Source: CAVZTA01 sp963778025 (lineage in GTDB: Bacteria; Chloroflexota; Limnocylindria; Limnocylindrales; CSP1-4). From it: DNA of 64,000 nucleotides. The stretch lies in the NCBI GenBank assembly GCA_963778025.1, contig CAVZTA010000009.1, positions 124,001 to 188,000 on the forward strand. The letters are read 5' to 3'. Shown one piece after another: positions 17,763-26,312 of the stretch (the first letter of the stretch is position 1; each line of letters begins with the position of its first letter). A program made the translations under genes and the position numbers. The notes under the pieces are model-generated. The model had not been told where the DNA came from. It saw nothing but the letters and a program-made list of their open reading frames with translations, and searched no databases.

Positions 17763-18739
17763 GCGGCCGTCCTGGTCGCGCCGGTGGCCGTCGCGAGCAG
17801 CTCGCGGGCCAGCCGCGCCCGCCCGCCGTCGTCGGGCATCACGGTGTCGGTGACCACGACGCGCATCCCCAGCGCCTCGATCGCCGGCGCCAGGGCCGCG
17901 TCGACGGTATCGATGAGGAACACGTCGACCAGCCCGGCGTACAGCCGCGCCACGCCGAGCGCCGACGCCTCGTGACCGAGCGAGCCGAGCATCCGGTCGG
18001 CGGGACCCTTGAGCGCCCGCCCGCCGATGATCCCGCTCACGGCGACGATCGGGACACCCCGCGATCGCGCGCCGGCCAGCGCCTCGCGCACGCCCGTCAC
18101 CGCGAGGATCGGGGCGACGGAGACGAACGGGTTCGAGGGCGCGAAGGCGATGACCTCCGCGGCCGCGAGCGCGTCGAGGACCTCGGGGGTCGCCTGGGCA
18201 GCGTCGACCCCCGTGAACCGCACCTCGTGGACCACGGGCTCCTGCCGCCGATGGACGAAGTACTCCTGGAAGTCCAGCCAGCCGTCGTCGGTGCGGACCT
18301 CCGTTCGAACCGGCGTATCGGTCATCGGCAGGATCGCGGGGCCGACCCCGTGTGCCCGCTGGAGCCCGCGCACGACGTCCGTCAGGCGGCCGCCCGCCCG
18401 CAGGCGTGCCGTCCGGACGATCGCCGTCGCGAGGTCACGATCACCGAGCCGGAACCACGTCTCCTGGCCGTAGCGCGCGAGGAACTCGTCGGCGTTGTAG
18501 GTCTCGCCCTCGATCCCCCAGCCCCATTCCCGGTTCGCGATCCCAGCGAGCGTGTACATCACGGTGTCGTGGTCGGGCATGACGAGGAGCCCATGGCGCT
18601 CCGTGTCGTCGCCGGTGTTGACCACGACCGTCAGCCGGTCCCCGACGCACGCGGCGAGACCATGGGCGAGCTTGGCGCCGCCGACCCCGCCCGCGAGCGC
18701 GACCACCCGCGGCGCATCGGCGGCCGAGCCATCGCCCAT
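17759..18739 (-). CDS. cofD: 2-phospho-L-lactate transferase (F420-0 / dehydro-F420-0 synthase)
   Basis: Joins the activated phospho-acid to the deazaflavin Fo. The signature opening VVALAGGVGGAKLAHGLA, then VVVNTGDDTERHGLLVMPD and the conserved region YTLAGIANREWGWGIEGET, WFRLGDRDLATAIVR, and AFAPSNPFVSVAPIL are all present. 326 residues, normal for FbiA/CofD. It shares one base with the stop of the luciferase-like gene upstream and four with cofC downstream, so the operon is tightly coupled. Confidence 0.96.
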   Translation of the reverse strand: MGDGSAADAPRVVALAGGVGGAKLAHGLAACVGDRLTVVVNTGDDTERHGLLVMPDHDTVMYTLAGIANREWGWGIEGETYNADEFLARYGQETWFRLGDRDLATAIVRTARLRAGGRLTDVVRGLQRAHGVGPAILPMTDTPVRTEVRTDDGWLDFQEYFVHRRQEPVVHEVRFTGVDAAQATPEVLDALAAAEVIAFAPSNPFVSVAPILAVTGVREALAGARSRGVPIVAVSGIIGGRALKGPADRMLGSLGHEASALGVARLYAGLVDVFLIDTVDAALAPAIEALGMRVVVTDTVMPDDGGRARLARELLATATGATRTAA

Positions 18740-19680
18740 CAGCCCGGTCCCAGCAGCTCACGGACCTCGGCCATGCGCTCGATGGTCTCGAGGTCGTACG
18801 GGGCGGGGTGGCGGACGATGATGTGGTGGAAGCCCAGCTCGTCGCGGAACGGCCGGATCTCGTCGGCGATCTGCTCCGGCGAGCCCAGCAGGTTCGGGAC
18901 GTTGCCCGCGTCGGGCGACGCGTTGTGGGCGAGGAGCTCGGCGAAGCGCGCCTCGGCGTCGGCGGCGCGATCGCGGATGACGATGGGAAAGCTGACGGTG
19001 CGCTCGATGGTCGACGGATCGCGACCGACCGCCGCGCAGTGCTCCTCCAGGATGCCGACCTTCCCGCGGACCTCCTCGAGCCAGCCGCTGGTGTTCCACG
19101 CGTCGGCGTACTTCGCGGTCGTGCGCAGCGTCTTCTTGGGCCCGGACCCGCCGACGAGGATCGGCAGATGCGCCTGGACCGGGAGCGGCGCCACGAGCGC
19201 GTCGTCCATGGGATACGCGGGCCCGTCGTGATGCGCGATGCGCTCGCCGTCCAGGAGCCGGCGGAGCAGCCCGACCGCTTCGTCGAACCGGTCGAGCCGC
19301 CAGCCGGGCGACGCGCCGAACTCGATGCCGAAGGCGTCGTGCTCACGCTCGAACCACGCCCCGCCGATGCCCAGCACCGCTCGCCCCTCGGACACGTGAT
19401 CGAGCGTCGTCGCGAGCTTCGCCGTCAGGCCCGGGTTGCGGAAGGTGTTCGCGCCGACCATCAGCCCCAGCCGGACGCGCGATGTCACGGGCGCGAGGCC
19501 GGCCAGCGCGGTCCAGCCCTCGAAGATCGGCTGCTCCCACGGTCCGAAGATCGCCAGCAGGTGGTCCCACGTCCAGATGTCATCCCAGCCGGTCCGTTCG
19601 GCGGCCAGCGCCGCGTCGCGGAAGGCCGCCCAGGACGTGGCCTGACACCACAGCTGGAGCCCGAAGCGCATGTCGCTCAT
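18739..19680 (-). CDS. Luciferase-like oxidoreductase, F420-dependent type (first of a tandem pair)
   Basis: TIM-barrel enzyme of 313 residues with WTWDHLLAIFGPWEQP, LGLMVGANTFRNPGLTAKLA, VLGIGGAWFEREHDAFGI and the cofactor loop PILVGGSGPKKTLRTTAKYA. It is about 60 % identical by eye to the next gene upstream, so the pair arose by duplication. Being inside the cof operon makes F420 the likely cofactor. Substrate unknown. Overlaps its upstream neighbour by four bases and shares one base with cofD. Confidence 0.9.
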   Translation of the reverse strand: MSDMRFGLQLWCQATSWAAFRDAALAAERTGWDDIWTWDHLLAIFGPWEQPIFEGWTALAGLAPVTSRVRLGLMVGANTFRNPGLTAKLATTLDHVSEGRAVLGIGGAWFEREHDAFGIEFGASPGWRLDRFDEAVGLLRRLLDGERIAHHDGPAYPMDDALVAPLPVQAHLPILVGGSGPKKTLRTTAKYADAWNTSGWLEEVRGKVGILEEHCAAVGRDPSTIERTVSFPIVIRDRAADAEARFAELLAHNASPDAGNVPNLLGSPEQIADEIRPFRDELGFHHIIVRHPAPYDLETIERMAEVRELLGPG

Positions 19681-20615
19681 CCTTCCAGGAGCGCCCGGAC
19701 CTCGGGCAGGCGATCGAGGGTCTCGGCGTCGTAGGGCGGCAGGATGTCGATGGTGAAGTGGGCGAACCCGGCCTCGACATGGCCGCGCAGCCGGTCGGCG
19801 ACGAGCTGCGGAGGACCCGCGTAGACCTGCCAGTCGACGTCCCGGTCGCCCTGGCCGGCCCGCGCCTCGCGCAGCACCCGCTCGGCCTCGCGCGGGTCGT
19901 CGCGGATGATCACCTCGATGGTCGCGGTCCGCTCGATCTCGTCAGGATCGCGACCGATCTCCGCACAGCGCTCGCGGAGCGTCGCGTCCTTGCGTCGCAG
20001 GTCGTCGGCGGTGCCGTCGCTGTTCCAGATGTCGGCATGCCGGGCGACGGTCCGGAGCGTCTTGTTCGGCCCCGAGCCGCCGATGCAGATCGGCAGACGT
20101 GCCTGGACCGGCCGGGGGACCGCGAGCGCGTCGTGCATCCGATAGGCCGGTCCCTCGTGGTCCGCGATGCGCTCGCCGGCGAGCAGGCGCTCGATGAGCG
20201 TGACCGATTCCTCGAGCCGGTCGAGGCGCCAGCCGGGCGTCGGCCCGAACTCGATGCCGAACGCATCGTGCTCGCGCTCGAACCAGGCGCCACCGATGCC
20301 CAGGATCGCCCGACCGTCGCTGATGTGGTCGAGGGTGATGGCGAGCTTGGCCGTGAGGCCCGGGTTGCGGAACGTGTTGGCGCCGACCATCAGGCCGAGC
20401 GTGGCGTGCTCCGTCACGCTCGCCCACGCCGCCAGCGTCGTCCAGCCCTCGAGGTTGGGCTGCTGCCACGGCCCGACGATGGCCATGAGGTGATCCCAGG
20501 TCCAGAGGGAATCGAAGCCGTTCCGGTCGGCGCGGATGACCGCGTCGCGGAGCGTCGGCCACGAGTCGGTCTGCGGCCAGAGCTGGGCCCCGAGCTTGAC
20601 CTTGGGCACGGCCAT
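19677..20615 (-). CDS. Luciferase-like oxidoreductase, F420-dependent type (second of the pair)
   Basis: 312 residues; paralogue of the previous entry with LWTWDHLMAIVGPWQQP, LGLMVGANTFRNPGLTAKLA, ILGIGGAWFEREHDAFGI and PICIGGSGPNKTLRTVARHA. The C-terminal third differs most between the two, where substrate specificity usually lies. It begins one base after the stop of the split-barrel gene and overlaps the next gene by four bases. F420 use is inferred from position in the operon. Confidence 0.9.
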   Translation of the reverse strand: MAVPKVKLGAQLWPQTDSWPTLRDAVIRADRNGFDSLWTWDHLMAIVGPWQQPNLEGWTTLAAWASVTEHATLGLMVGANTFRNPGLTAKLAITLDHISDGRAILGIGGAWFEREHDAFGIEFGPTPGWRLDRLEESVTLIERLLAGERIADHEGPAYRMHDALAVPRPVQARLPICIGGSGPNKTLRTVARHADIWNSDGTADDLRRKDATLRERCAEIGRDPDEIERTATIEVIIRDDPREAERVLREARAGQGDRDVDWQVYAGPPQLVADRLRGHVEAGFAHFTIDILPPYDAETLDRLPEVRALLEG

Positions 20616-20616
20616 G

Positions 20617-21051
20617 TCAGTCGCCGTCGAGGTGGTCGTGGACCCGCTCGATCCGCAGGAGGAAGGTGATCCGCGGCTGCGAGCGGAAGGTGGCGACGGA
20701 CTCCTCGCTCGGGTGGCCGTCCTCGTACCGATAGGCGAGGTTGACGATGTCCTCGCGCGCCCGGGTGACGTCCTCGACGATCTCGTCGACCCGGGCCGTC
20801 AGGCCGAGCCAGGATTTGCCGTTCTCGACGTCGATGACCGAGATCCCGACTCGCCCGTCGCGCTGGAGGTTGGCCGGCCAGCGCCGACCGGCCCTCGAGT
20901 TGACGAGCAGGCGGTCGTCGGGCAGCAGGTCGTACCACGCGACGGCCTGGCGCGGCGCGCCGTCGGGGTCGACGGTGGCGAGCGAGGCGAAGCGCGGGGT
21001 ACGCAGGAAGGCCCGATGGGTCTCCGAGAGAGGGGAGGCAGGAGCGCGCAT
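20617..21051 (-). CDS. Split-barrel FMN/F420-binding protein (PPOX class, F420-dependent type)
   Basis: 144-residue pyridoxamine-oxidase-like fold: FLRTPRFASLATVDPDGAPR, QAVAWYDLLPDDRLLVNSRA, then GRRWPANLQRDGRVGISVID and ARVDEIVEDVTRAREDI. The pattern RFASLATVDPDGAPRQ-AVWY is characteristic of the F420-dependent reductase branch rather than true pyridoxamine oxidase. It is the first gene of the operon leading to cofE. A 12-base perfect palindrome CATCGCGCGATG lies at 21086-21097, 35 bases upstream of the ATG, and could be a regulatory site. Confidence 0.88.
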   Translation of the reverse strand: MRAPASPLSETHRAFLRTPRFASLATVDPDGAPRQAVAWYDLLPDDRLLVNSRAGRRWPANLQRDGRVGISVIDVENGKSWLGLTARVDEIVEDVTRAREDIVNLAYRYEDGHPSEESVATFRSQPRITFLLRIERVHDHLDGD

Positions 21052-21330
21052 GGACGGGGATGGTACCCACGTCCGGCGGGCCGGCCATCGCGCGATGTGA
21101 CAGGTGCGTGACAGGCGCGTCGCGCGACCGGGCGAGCACCACGGGACGAGCGTGCTGAGCGATCAGGCTGCTCGTGTCCCCGCTGGCCGTTCACGTCACG
21201 CAGCCCACCCGACAGCCAAGGCAGACGTGACCAGCGTGCCTGGCGCGGGGCTGAGCGATCACGTTGCTGGGAGGCCCCGAGGCGGCGCGGCCGCGCGGGG
21301 CGTTGGCGGGGCGCGGCGGCCGCGGAGTGG
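21052..21330. other. Intergenic region with GTGAGC/ACGTCAC repeat words
   Basis: No gene is seen. The words TGAGCGATC followed by a GCTGCTC or GTTGCTG arm occur at 21154 and 21252, TTCACGTCACGCAGCCC at 21189 and GACGTGACCAGCG at 21224. The same words make up the tandem repeat at 29.4-29.8 kb, so this is another copy of that dispersed family in degenerate form. Confidence 0.4.
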
Positions 21331-22554
21331 CTAGACCGGTTCGGCGGTCGAGGTCCCGGTGATGGCCGCGCGGGTGCGGCGGCTGGCGGCTCGCGCGATG
21401 AGCGGCTCCAGGCGGCGCGCCTGTCCGGGGATCGGCTCCGGCTTGCCGAGCAGGTACCCCTGGCCCAGCTCGACGCCGAGGCGCTTGAGCGTTTCGAGAT
21501 CCCGGCGCGTCTCGATCCCTTCGGCGAGCAGGCGGGCATGGATCCGGCGGCCGAACGAGACGAACGCCTCGACCAGCGCCTGCTTCGCGTCGTCGCTCCC
21601 GATGCGCCGGACGATCTCCTTGTCGATCTTGATGATCGACGGCCGGAGCGCCGCGATGAGCGTGAAGCTCGCGTAGCCCGCGCCGGCGTCGTCGACCGCG
21701 AAGCCGAACCCGAGGCGCCGAAGCGCCTTGACCTGGCGCTGGAGCGGGACGACATCCTCGACGGCCTGCTGCTCGGTGCATTCGAGCGTCACCTGGCGCG
21801 GGGTGAGGCCGGCCGCCCGGACCGCCTGGACGAACTCCTCCGCCGCGAACTGCGGGTCGAGCAGGGAAGCGGGGGTGAGGTTGATGGCGATCTTCAGACG
21901 CGGGTCACCAGCGGCCCGGGTGGCCTCGAGGCGGCCCGCCTCGATGAGGATCCGCTCGATGAGGAAGACATCGAGCTCGACCGACCGGCCGGTGTCGATC
22001 GCCGCCTGCACGAGCGTGCCGATCGAGGTCGGCATCCCGGGCAGGTTCGGCCGCGACAGCACCTCGTATTCGGTGACCGCGCCGCTCGCGAGGTCGACGA
22101 TCGGCTGGAACCGGATCTCGTGGTCGCGGCGGCTGAAGAAGTAGTCGAGCGTCTTCGTCTGGACCACCTGCATCGACTGGCCCATGCCGATGCGCTCGGC
22201 GATGCCCGATTGCTGGACGGCCTGCGAGAGCGCGATCAGGTAGCGATCCCGCTCGGCGATGCTGGGATCGATCGCGACCAGGCCGTAGTCCGGGTCCTTC
22301 GACCGCCTGGCGGCCTCCGCCGCGGCGCTGTCCGAGAGCACGGTCGCGGGCGCGATGACGACCACGCCGCTGTCGAGCTCGAGCGCACGCGCGTTCGGCA
22401 GCGCCCGTGCGAGGCGGTGGCCGAAGCGGATGTCGCGCGACCAGAGCAGGCGCTCGGGTTCGGTGGACGGTGGGCGGGTCTGGGCGAAGAAGCGCAACGA
22501 TCCCCATCTCTCGTGCGGCACCGGTCGCGGGGCCACGCTCGTGGGCCTGCCCAT
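21331..22554 (-). CDS. EAL-domain protein, probable cyclic di-GMP phosphodiesterase
   Basis: Residues about 150-390 form an EAL domain. Catalytic motifs are YEVLSRP (the EAL box as EVL with the metal-binding Glu), KIAINLTPASLL, LECTEQQAVED, FAVDDAGAGYASF in place of DDFGTG, IIKIDKEIV and LAEGIET, so the metal ligands and general base appear conserved. The N-terminal 140 residues include LLWSRDIRFGHRLARAL and VVIAPATVLSDSAAAEAARR and may be a small regulatory domain. No membrane segment. Start uncertain: ATG at 22554 is used, but there is no clear ribosome site and later GTG codons are possible. Confidence 0.86.
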   Translation of the reverse strand: MGRPTSVAPRPVPHERWGSLRFFAQTRPPSTEPERLLWSRDIRFGHRLARALPNARALELDSGVVVIAPATVLSDSAAAEAARRSKDPDYGLVAIDPSIAERDRYLIALSQAVQQSGIAERIGMGQSMQVVQTKTLDYFFSRRDHEIRFQPIVDLASGAVTEYEVLSRPNLPGMPTSIGTLVQAAIDTGRSVELDVFLIERILIEAGRLEATRAAGDPRLKIAINLTPASLLDPQFAAEEFVQAVRAAGLTPRQVTLECTEQQAVEDVVPLQRQVKALRRLGFGFAVDDAGAGYASFTLIAALRPSIIKIDKEIVRRIGSDDAKQALVEAFVSFGRRIHARLLAEGIETRRDLETLKRLGVELGQGYLLGKPEPIPGQARRLEPLIARAASRRTRAAITGTSTAEPV

Positions 22555-22669
22555 CGTGCCGGTGCGGAGCGGTACGGGGCAGGTGTCGGGGGTCCCATGC
22601 CTGACCGCCCGAAGGTCAGGGTGGCGGCCCGTGGCCCACGGCCGCGGCCGGGTCCCACGCCCGGGCGCG

Positions 22670-23209
22670 TCAGAGGTCGCGCCGGTACCGCACCTCGGGG
22701 ATCGGCTGCCCGTCCGCATCGAAGGGGTCGGTCGGCCGGTCGAACACCCAGCCCTCACGCTCGTAGAACTCGCGCGCGCGATCGTTCCCTTCGAGCACCT
22801 TGAGGATCGCGCCGGACCAGCCCGCTTCGAGCAGCCCGCGGACAGCCGCGTCCATCAGTGCGTGGCCCGCGCCGGTGCCCCAGCTCTCGGGCTCGACGTA
22901 GATCGCGTACAGCTCGCCGACACTCCCGTCGAGGTCCGGCTCGTGATGCGGGCCGTACGCCGCGAAGCCGACGATCCGGTCGCCACGCTCGGCGACGAGC
23001 AGCCGAGTGACCGACGCGGGACGTGTCACGCGCGACCACGAGGCGCCCTGGATCCGCGGGTCCATGGCGTCGAGCGTCGAAGCCGGCAGGAGCGCCGCGT
23101 ACGCGGCTCGCCAGGTGCGCACCTGGATGCGCCCGACCTCGTCGGTGTCCTCCGCGCGCGCCGGCCGCGTGCTGACGGGCGCGGGCGGGCGGCTCGGCGC
23201 GTCGGTCAT
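22670..23209 (-). CDS. GNAT-family N-acetyltransferase
   Basis: 179 residues. Acetyl-CoA binding region YAIYVEPESWGTGAGHALMD matches the R/Q-x-x-G-x-G/A motif in modified form, followed by AVRGLLEAGWSGAILKVLEG and NDRAREFYEREGWVFD, the usual C-terminal strand pair. Acceptor unknown; this subgroup includes ribosomal and small-molecule acetyltransferases. The ATG overlaps the stop of the DUF1684 gene by four bases, so the two are coupled. Confidence 0.92.
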   Translation of the reverse strand: MTDAPSRPPAPVSTRPARAEDTDEVGRIQVRTWRAAYAALLPASTLDAMDPRIQGASWSRVTRPASVTRLLVAERGDRIVGFAAYGPHHEPDLDGSVGELYAIYVEPESWGTGAGHALMDAAVRGLLEAGWSGAILKVLEGNDRAREFYEREGWVFDRPTDPFDADGQPIPEVRYRRDL

Positions 23210-23907
23210 GTGAGCCGTTCGCCGGCGCGGATGGGCGCGTCGATCCGGTTCTCGGGGGGTGCGAGCGGGCAGGCCCACTTGGGGTCGAACGCGCACGAGG
23301 GCTGGAACGCGAAGTTGAAGTCGAGGATCAGCGTCCCCGTCGCCGGGTCACCCCCAAGGTCGGCGGACTTGGCCGAGTCCAGGAGGTAGCGGCCCGCCCC
23401 ATACGTCTCCTGGCCATTGGTCGCATCACGGAACGCAAGGAACAGGCCGCCGGCGTACCCCGCCATCCAGAACAGCGACAGGGTCACCGGGCGCGGTGCC
23501 TCCGGCAGCGGCAAGGCGACCTGGCCGATGCGCCGGAAGGACAGGACGTCGTCGCCGCTGTTGGGCAGGGTCAGGCCACCCAGCGGCGTGATCCCCGGTG
23601 GCGGCGGGGGAGGCGGGTCGACCGCGACCACGAACCGATACGCCGGGTCGTACGGCCAGTGATGGGCGCGGAAGGCGGCCCGATCGGCGGCAGGGACCGG
23701 CGACTGGGGATGCTCGCGGTAGAGCTCCTCCCGGGTCCTTCGCCACAGCTCCCACGCGGCGGGGATGTCCTGGGCCGAGAGGTGACGGACCTCGGCGTAC
23801 AGCGTCGCCACCCGGCGCCGCCAGTCCGCCAGCGTGAGGTGCTCCGGGTCCCCGTCCACGGCCTGAAGCGTAGCGCCACCGGCGGGGCGGGCCGGCGCCC
23901 CGACCAT
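23206..23907 (-). CDS. DUF1684-family protein
   Basis: About 217-233 residues. Conserved features of the family are YDPAYRFVV, the Arg in SFRRIGQVAL, LSLFWMAGYAGGLFLAFRD, NGQETYGAGRYLLD and a C-terminal cysteine pair in AFQPSCAFDPKWACPLAPPE. The enzymatic role of the family is unknown. ATG at 23907 is given; a GTG at 23859 lies closer to the conserved start LADWRRRVATLYAEVR and may be the true one. Divergent from the MTA phosphorylase gene. Confidence 0.82.
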   Translation of the reverse strand: MVGAPARPAGGATLQAVDGDPEHLTLADWRRRVATLYAEVRHLSAQDIPAAWELWRRTREELYREHPQSPVPAADRAAFRAHHWPYDPAYRFVVAVDPPPPPPPGITPLGGLTLPNSGDDVLSFRRIGQVALPLPEAPRPVTLSLFWMAGYAGGLFLAFRDATNGQETYGAGRYLLDSAKSADLGGDPATGTLILDFNFAFQPSCAFDPKWACPLAPPENRIDAPIRAGERLT

Positions 23908-23986
23908 GACGCGCCGCGTCCGCGGCTGGCCGGTGCCTCGCCGGTACACTCGGCCCTTCGGCGGAGGAACCCACGGAGGAAGCACG

Positions 23987-24835
23987 TTGGCGGACCTGGC
24001 GGAGATCGGCGTGTTCGGCGGATCGGGGTTCTACTCGTTGCTCGACGACGTCCGCGAGATCAAGGTCGACACGCCCTATGGGCCGCCGTCGGACTCGTTC
24101 TTCCTGGCCACGGTCGGCGGACGCCGCGTCGCGTTCCTGCCGCGCCACGGCCGTCGCCACACGCTCCCGCCGCACAAGGTCCCGTACCGCGCGAACGTGT
24201 GGGCGATGCGCTCGCTGGGCGTCAAGGCCGTGATCTCACCGTGCGCGGCCGGGTCGCTCCAGGCGCACGTCGAGCCCGGGCACTTCGTGGTCTGCGACCA
24301 GTTCGTCGACCGCACCAACGGGCGCGACGACACGTTCTTCGACGGGCCCATCGTGAGCCACGTCAGCTCGGCGGAGATCTACGACCCGACGCTCCGCCAG
24401 CTGGCCATCGACGTCATCCGGGAGCACGGGATCACCGTCCACGAACGGGGCACGGTGGTCGTGATCCAGGGACCGCGCTTCTCCACCCGCGCCGAATCGC
24501 GCTGGTTCATGGACGCCGGCTGGGAGGTCATCAACATGACCCAGTATCCCGAGGCGTACCTGTGCCGGGAGCTGGGGATGGCGGTCGTGAACATCGCCCT
24601 CATCACCGATTACGACGCCGGCGTCATCGAGGGCACCGAGGCGGTCACCGCGCACGATGTCCTGAGCGTGTTCCAGGAGAACGCGGCCCGCATCCAGAAG
24701 GTCGTGCTGGACATGATCGGGCGGTTCCCGACCGACCTTGATGCGCTCGGCGCGCGCGAGGCCCTGCGGTATACCCGCGGCGACGGCCACACCGTCTCGC
24801 CCGAGGACATCCGGATCTTCGAGACCGGGCTCTAG
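23987..24835 (+). CDS. mtnP: S-methyl-5'-thioadenosine phosphorylase
   Basis: Splits methylthioadenosine in methionine salvage. It has IGVFGGSGFYSLLDD with the phosphate-binding loop, LPRHGRRHTLPPHKVPYRAN, ISPCAAGSLQAHVEPG, VVIQGPRFSTRAESRWF and VINMTQYPEAYLCRELG; the Met-Thr pair favours MTA over plain purine nucleosides. 282 residues is normal. The start is TTG at 23987 with GGAGGA ending six bases before it; no ATG or GTG fits. A luciferase-like gene follows after 16 bases. Confidence 0.93.
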   Translation: MADLAEIGVFGGSGFYSLLDDVREIKVDTPYGPPSDSFFLATVGGRRVAFLPRHGRRHTLPPHKVPYRANVWAMRSLGVKAVISPCAAGSLQAHVEPGHFVVCDQFVDRTNGRDDTFFDGPIVSHVSSAEIYDPTLRQLAIDVIREHGITVHERGTVVVIQGPRFSTRAESRWFMDAGWEVINMTQYPEAYLCRELGMAVVNIALITDYDAGVIEGTEAVTAHDVLSVFQENAARIQKVVLDMIGRFPTDLDALGAREALRYTRGDGHTVSPEDIRIFETGL

Positions 24836-24851
24836 GTCGAGCGGCCGATCC

Positions 24852-25691
24852 ATGGCCACCACGCGCCTGCCGATCGGCGTCACGCTCGGCACGGTCGGGG
24901 TCGACGCCGGGTGGTGGCTGGACGCCGCGGAGCGGCTCGACGCAGCGGGCTATCGGGCGATCTGGGCGTGGGACCACGTGATGGGGCGCGGCGATCCCAC
25001 GGCGCCGGTGCTCGAGGCGTGGACGATGCTGGCCGCGGCCGCGTCACGGACCCGGTCGGCGTTCCTGGGCACGTTCGTCGACAACGTGATGAACCGGGAA
25101 CCGGCGCTGGTCGCCCGGATGGCGTCGACCCTCCAGGCGGTCTCGGGCGGTCGGTTCCGGCTGGGGATCGCGATCGGCGGCAATCCGCGCGAGCACGAGG
25201 CGTATGGCATCCCGTTGCCGCCGGCGACCGTGCGCGCCGACCACCTGCGCGAGGCCATCGCCGTCATCCGGGCGTTGTGGTCCGGAGGTCCCGTGTCGTT
25301 CGCGGGTGCGCACTACCGGCTCGTGGAGGCGTACGCCTTCCCGCGTCCCGAGCCGGAGCCGCCGATCCTCGTGGGGGCGCAGTCGCCGGCCGGGATCCGC
25401 ATCGCGGCGTCGCTGGGGGATGGCTGGGCGGCGGAGAGTCCCTCGTTCGAGGAGCTCGAGCCGGCGTATCGGGCGGCGTTGGCGAGCGCGGGTCGCGAGC
25501 GCGCGTCGCAGCTCGTCGTCGTCGGCCTGGGTGGTGGACGGACCGGGCGGCCGCCGCTGGACCGGGCGTGGATCGACGATCCGCGCGGCACGCTGGCGGC
25601 GTGGCAGGCCCGCGGCGCCGACGAGGTGACCGTCACGGTACGGACCGAGTCGGAGGTCAGCGCCCTGGTCGAAGCGACAGCGCGCTGGTAG
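24852..25691 (+). CDS. Luciferase-like oxidoreductase, F420-dependent type
   Basis: 279-residue TIM-barrel enzyme: PIGVTLGTVGVDAGWWLDA, IWAWDHVMGRGDP, FLGTFVDNVMNREPALVARM, RLGIAIGGNPREHEAYGI and PILVGAQSPAGIRIAASL. It is diverged from the pair in the F420 operon, with a shorter C-terminus. ATG start 16 bases after mtnP, so the two are probably cotranscribed. Cofactor F420 is likely, FMN possible; substrate unknown. Confidence 0.85.
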   Translation: MATTRLPIGVTLGTVGVDAGWWLDAAERLDAAGYRAIWAWDHVMGRGDPTAPVLEAWTMLAAAASRTRSAFLGTFVDNVMNREPALVARMASTLQAVSGGRFRLGIAIGGNPREHEAYGIPLPPATVRADHLREAIAVIRALWSGGPVSFAGAHYRLVEAYAFPRPEPEPPILVGAQSPAGIRIAASLGDGWAAESPSFEELEPAYRAALASAGRERASQLVVVGLGGGRTGRPPLDRAWIDDPRGTLAAWQARGADEVTVTVRTESEVSALVEATARW

Positions 25692-25780
25692 CCGGGCCGT
25701 CCTACCGCCCTTCCGGCCTCAGGCGGGCGAGCGGACCGTCGACGTGGCTTCTCTCCATTCCGTGGCACGATGGATCGTCG

Positions 25781-26308
25781 ATGCCTGCACCATCTCCCAC
25801 CGCGCCGACGTCTCCGCCGACCGCGCCGCCCGCCGGCTCGGCCGATGACGCCGCGCGCGCCGCGCTGACCCATGGCTGCGTTCGGTGCGGGACGCCCATC
25901 CCGCTCGACGAGGCGATGTGCGAGCGCTGCAATCCCCTGGGCCTTCGGCAGCCATCGGCCAGCCAGGCGCACGGGACCGCGCTCGCCGGGGTCGCGCTCG
26001 CGATCGTCGTGCTCGCCGTGGTCGCGAGGGTGATGACGTCGGGCATCGGGCCATTCCCCGCCGAGGTCGCGAACGTCGTCGCGGCAAGCGACGGGCTCAC
26101 GGTCACGATCTCCCTGACGAACAAGGGCACGACGACGTCAGCGACCAGCTGCCGCCTCGACGATGCCGGGATGCGGGGCATCGGCCCGGGCGCGGTCATC
26201 GTCCAGTCGCCCAACGTGCCGCCCGGGCAGCAGGTCACGTTCGAGACGCACGTGACGACGCTGGGGACGGCGGCCCGGCCGCTCAGCGTCACCTGCGGCG
26301 AGGGGTGA
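25781..26308 (+). CDS. Zinc-ribbon, single-pass membrane protein of unknown function
   Basis: 175 residues: a Pro/Thr-rich start, a zinc-ribbon with HGCVRCGTPIPLDEAMCERC (two CxxC pairs), one membrane helix ALAGVALAIVVLAVVARVM, and an outside domain VTISLTNKGTTTSATSCRLD that looks like a beta-sandwich (FxLyD-like) and holds two cysteines. The ribbon would lie in the cytoplasm and the sandwich outside. The ATG at 25781 is close to the zinc ribbon; the upstream sequence in frame is not protein-like. The inositol-phosphatase gene follows at once. Confidence 0.75.
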   Translation: MPAPSPTAPTSPPTAPPAGSADDAARAALTHGCVRCGTPIPLDEAMCERCNPLGLRQPSASQAHGTALAGVALAIVVLAVVARVMTSGIGPFPAEVANVVAASDGLTVTISLTNKGTTTSATSCRLDDAGMRGIGPGAVIVQSPNVPPGQQVTFETHVTTLGTAARPLSVTCGEG

Positions 26309-26312
26309 GGCG

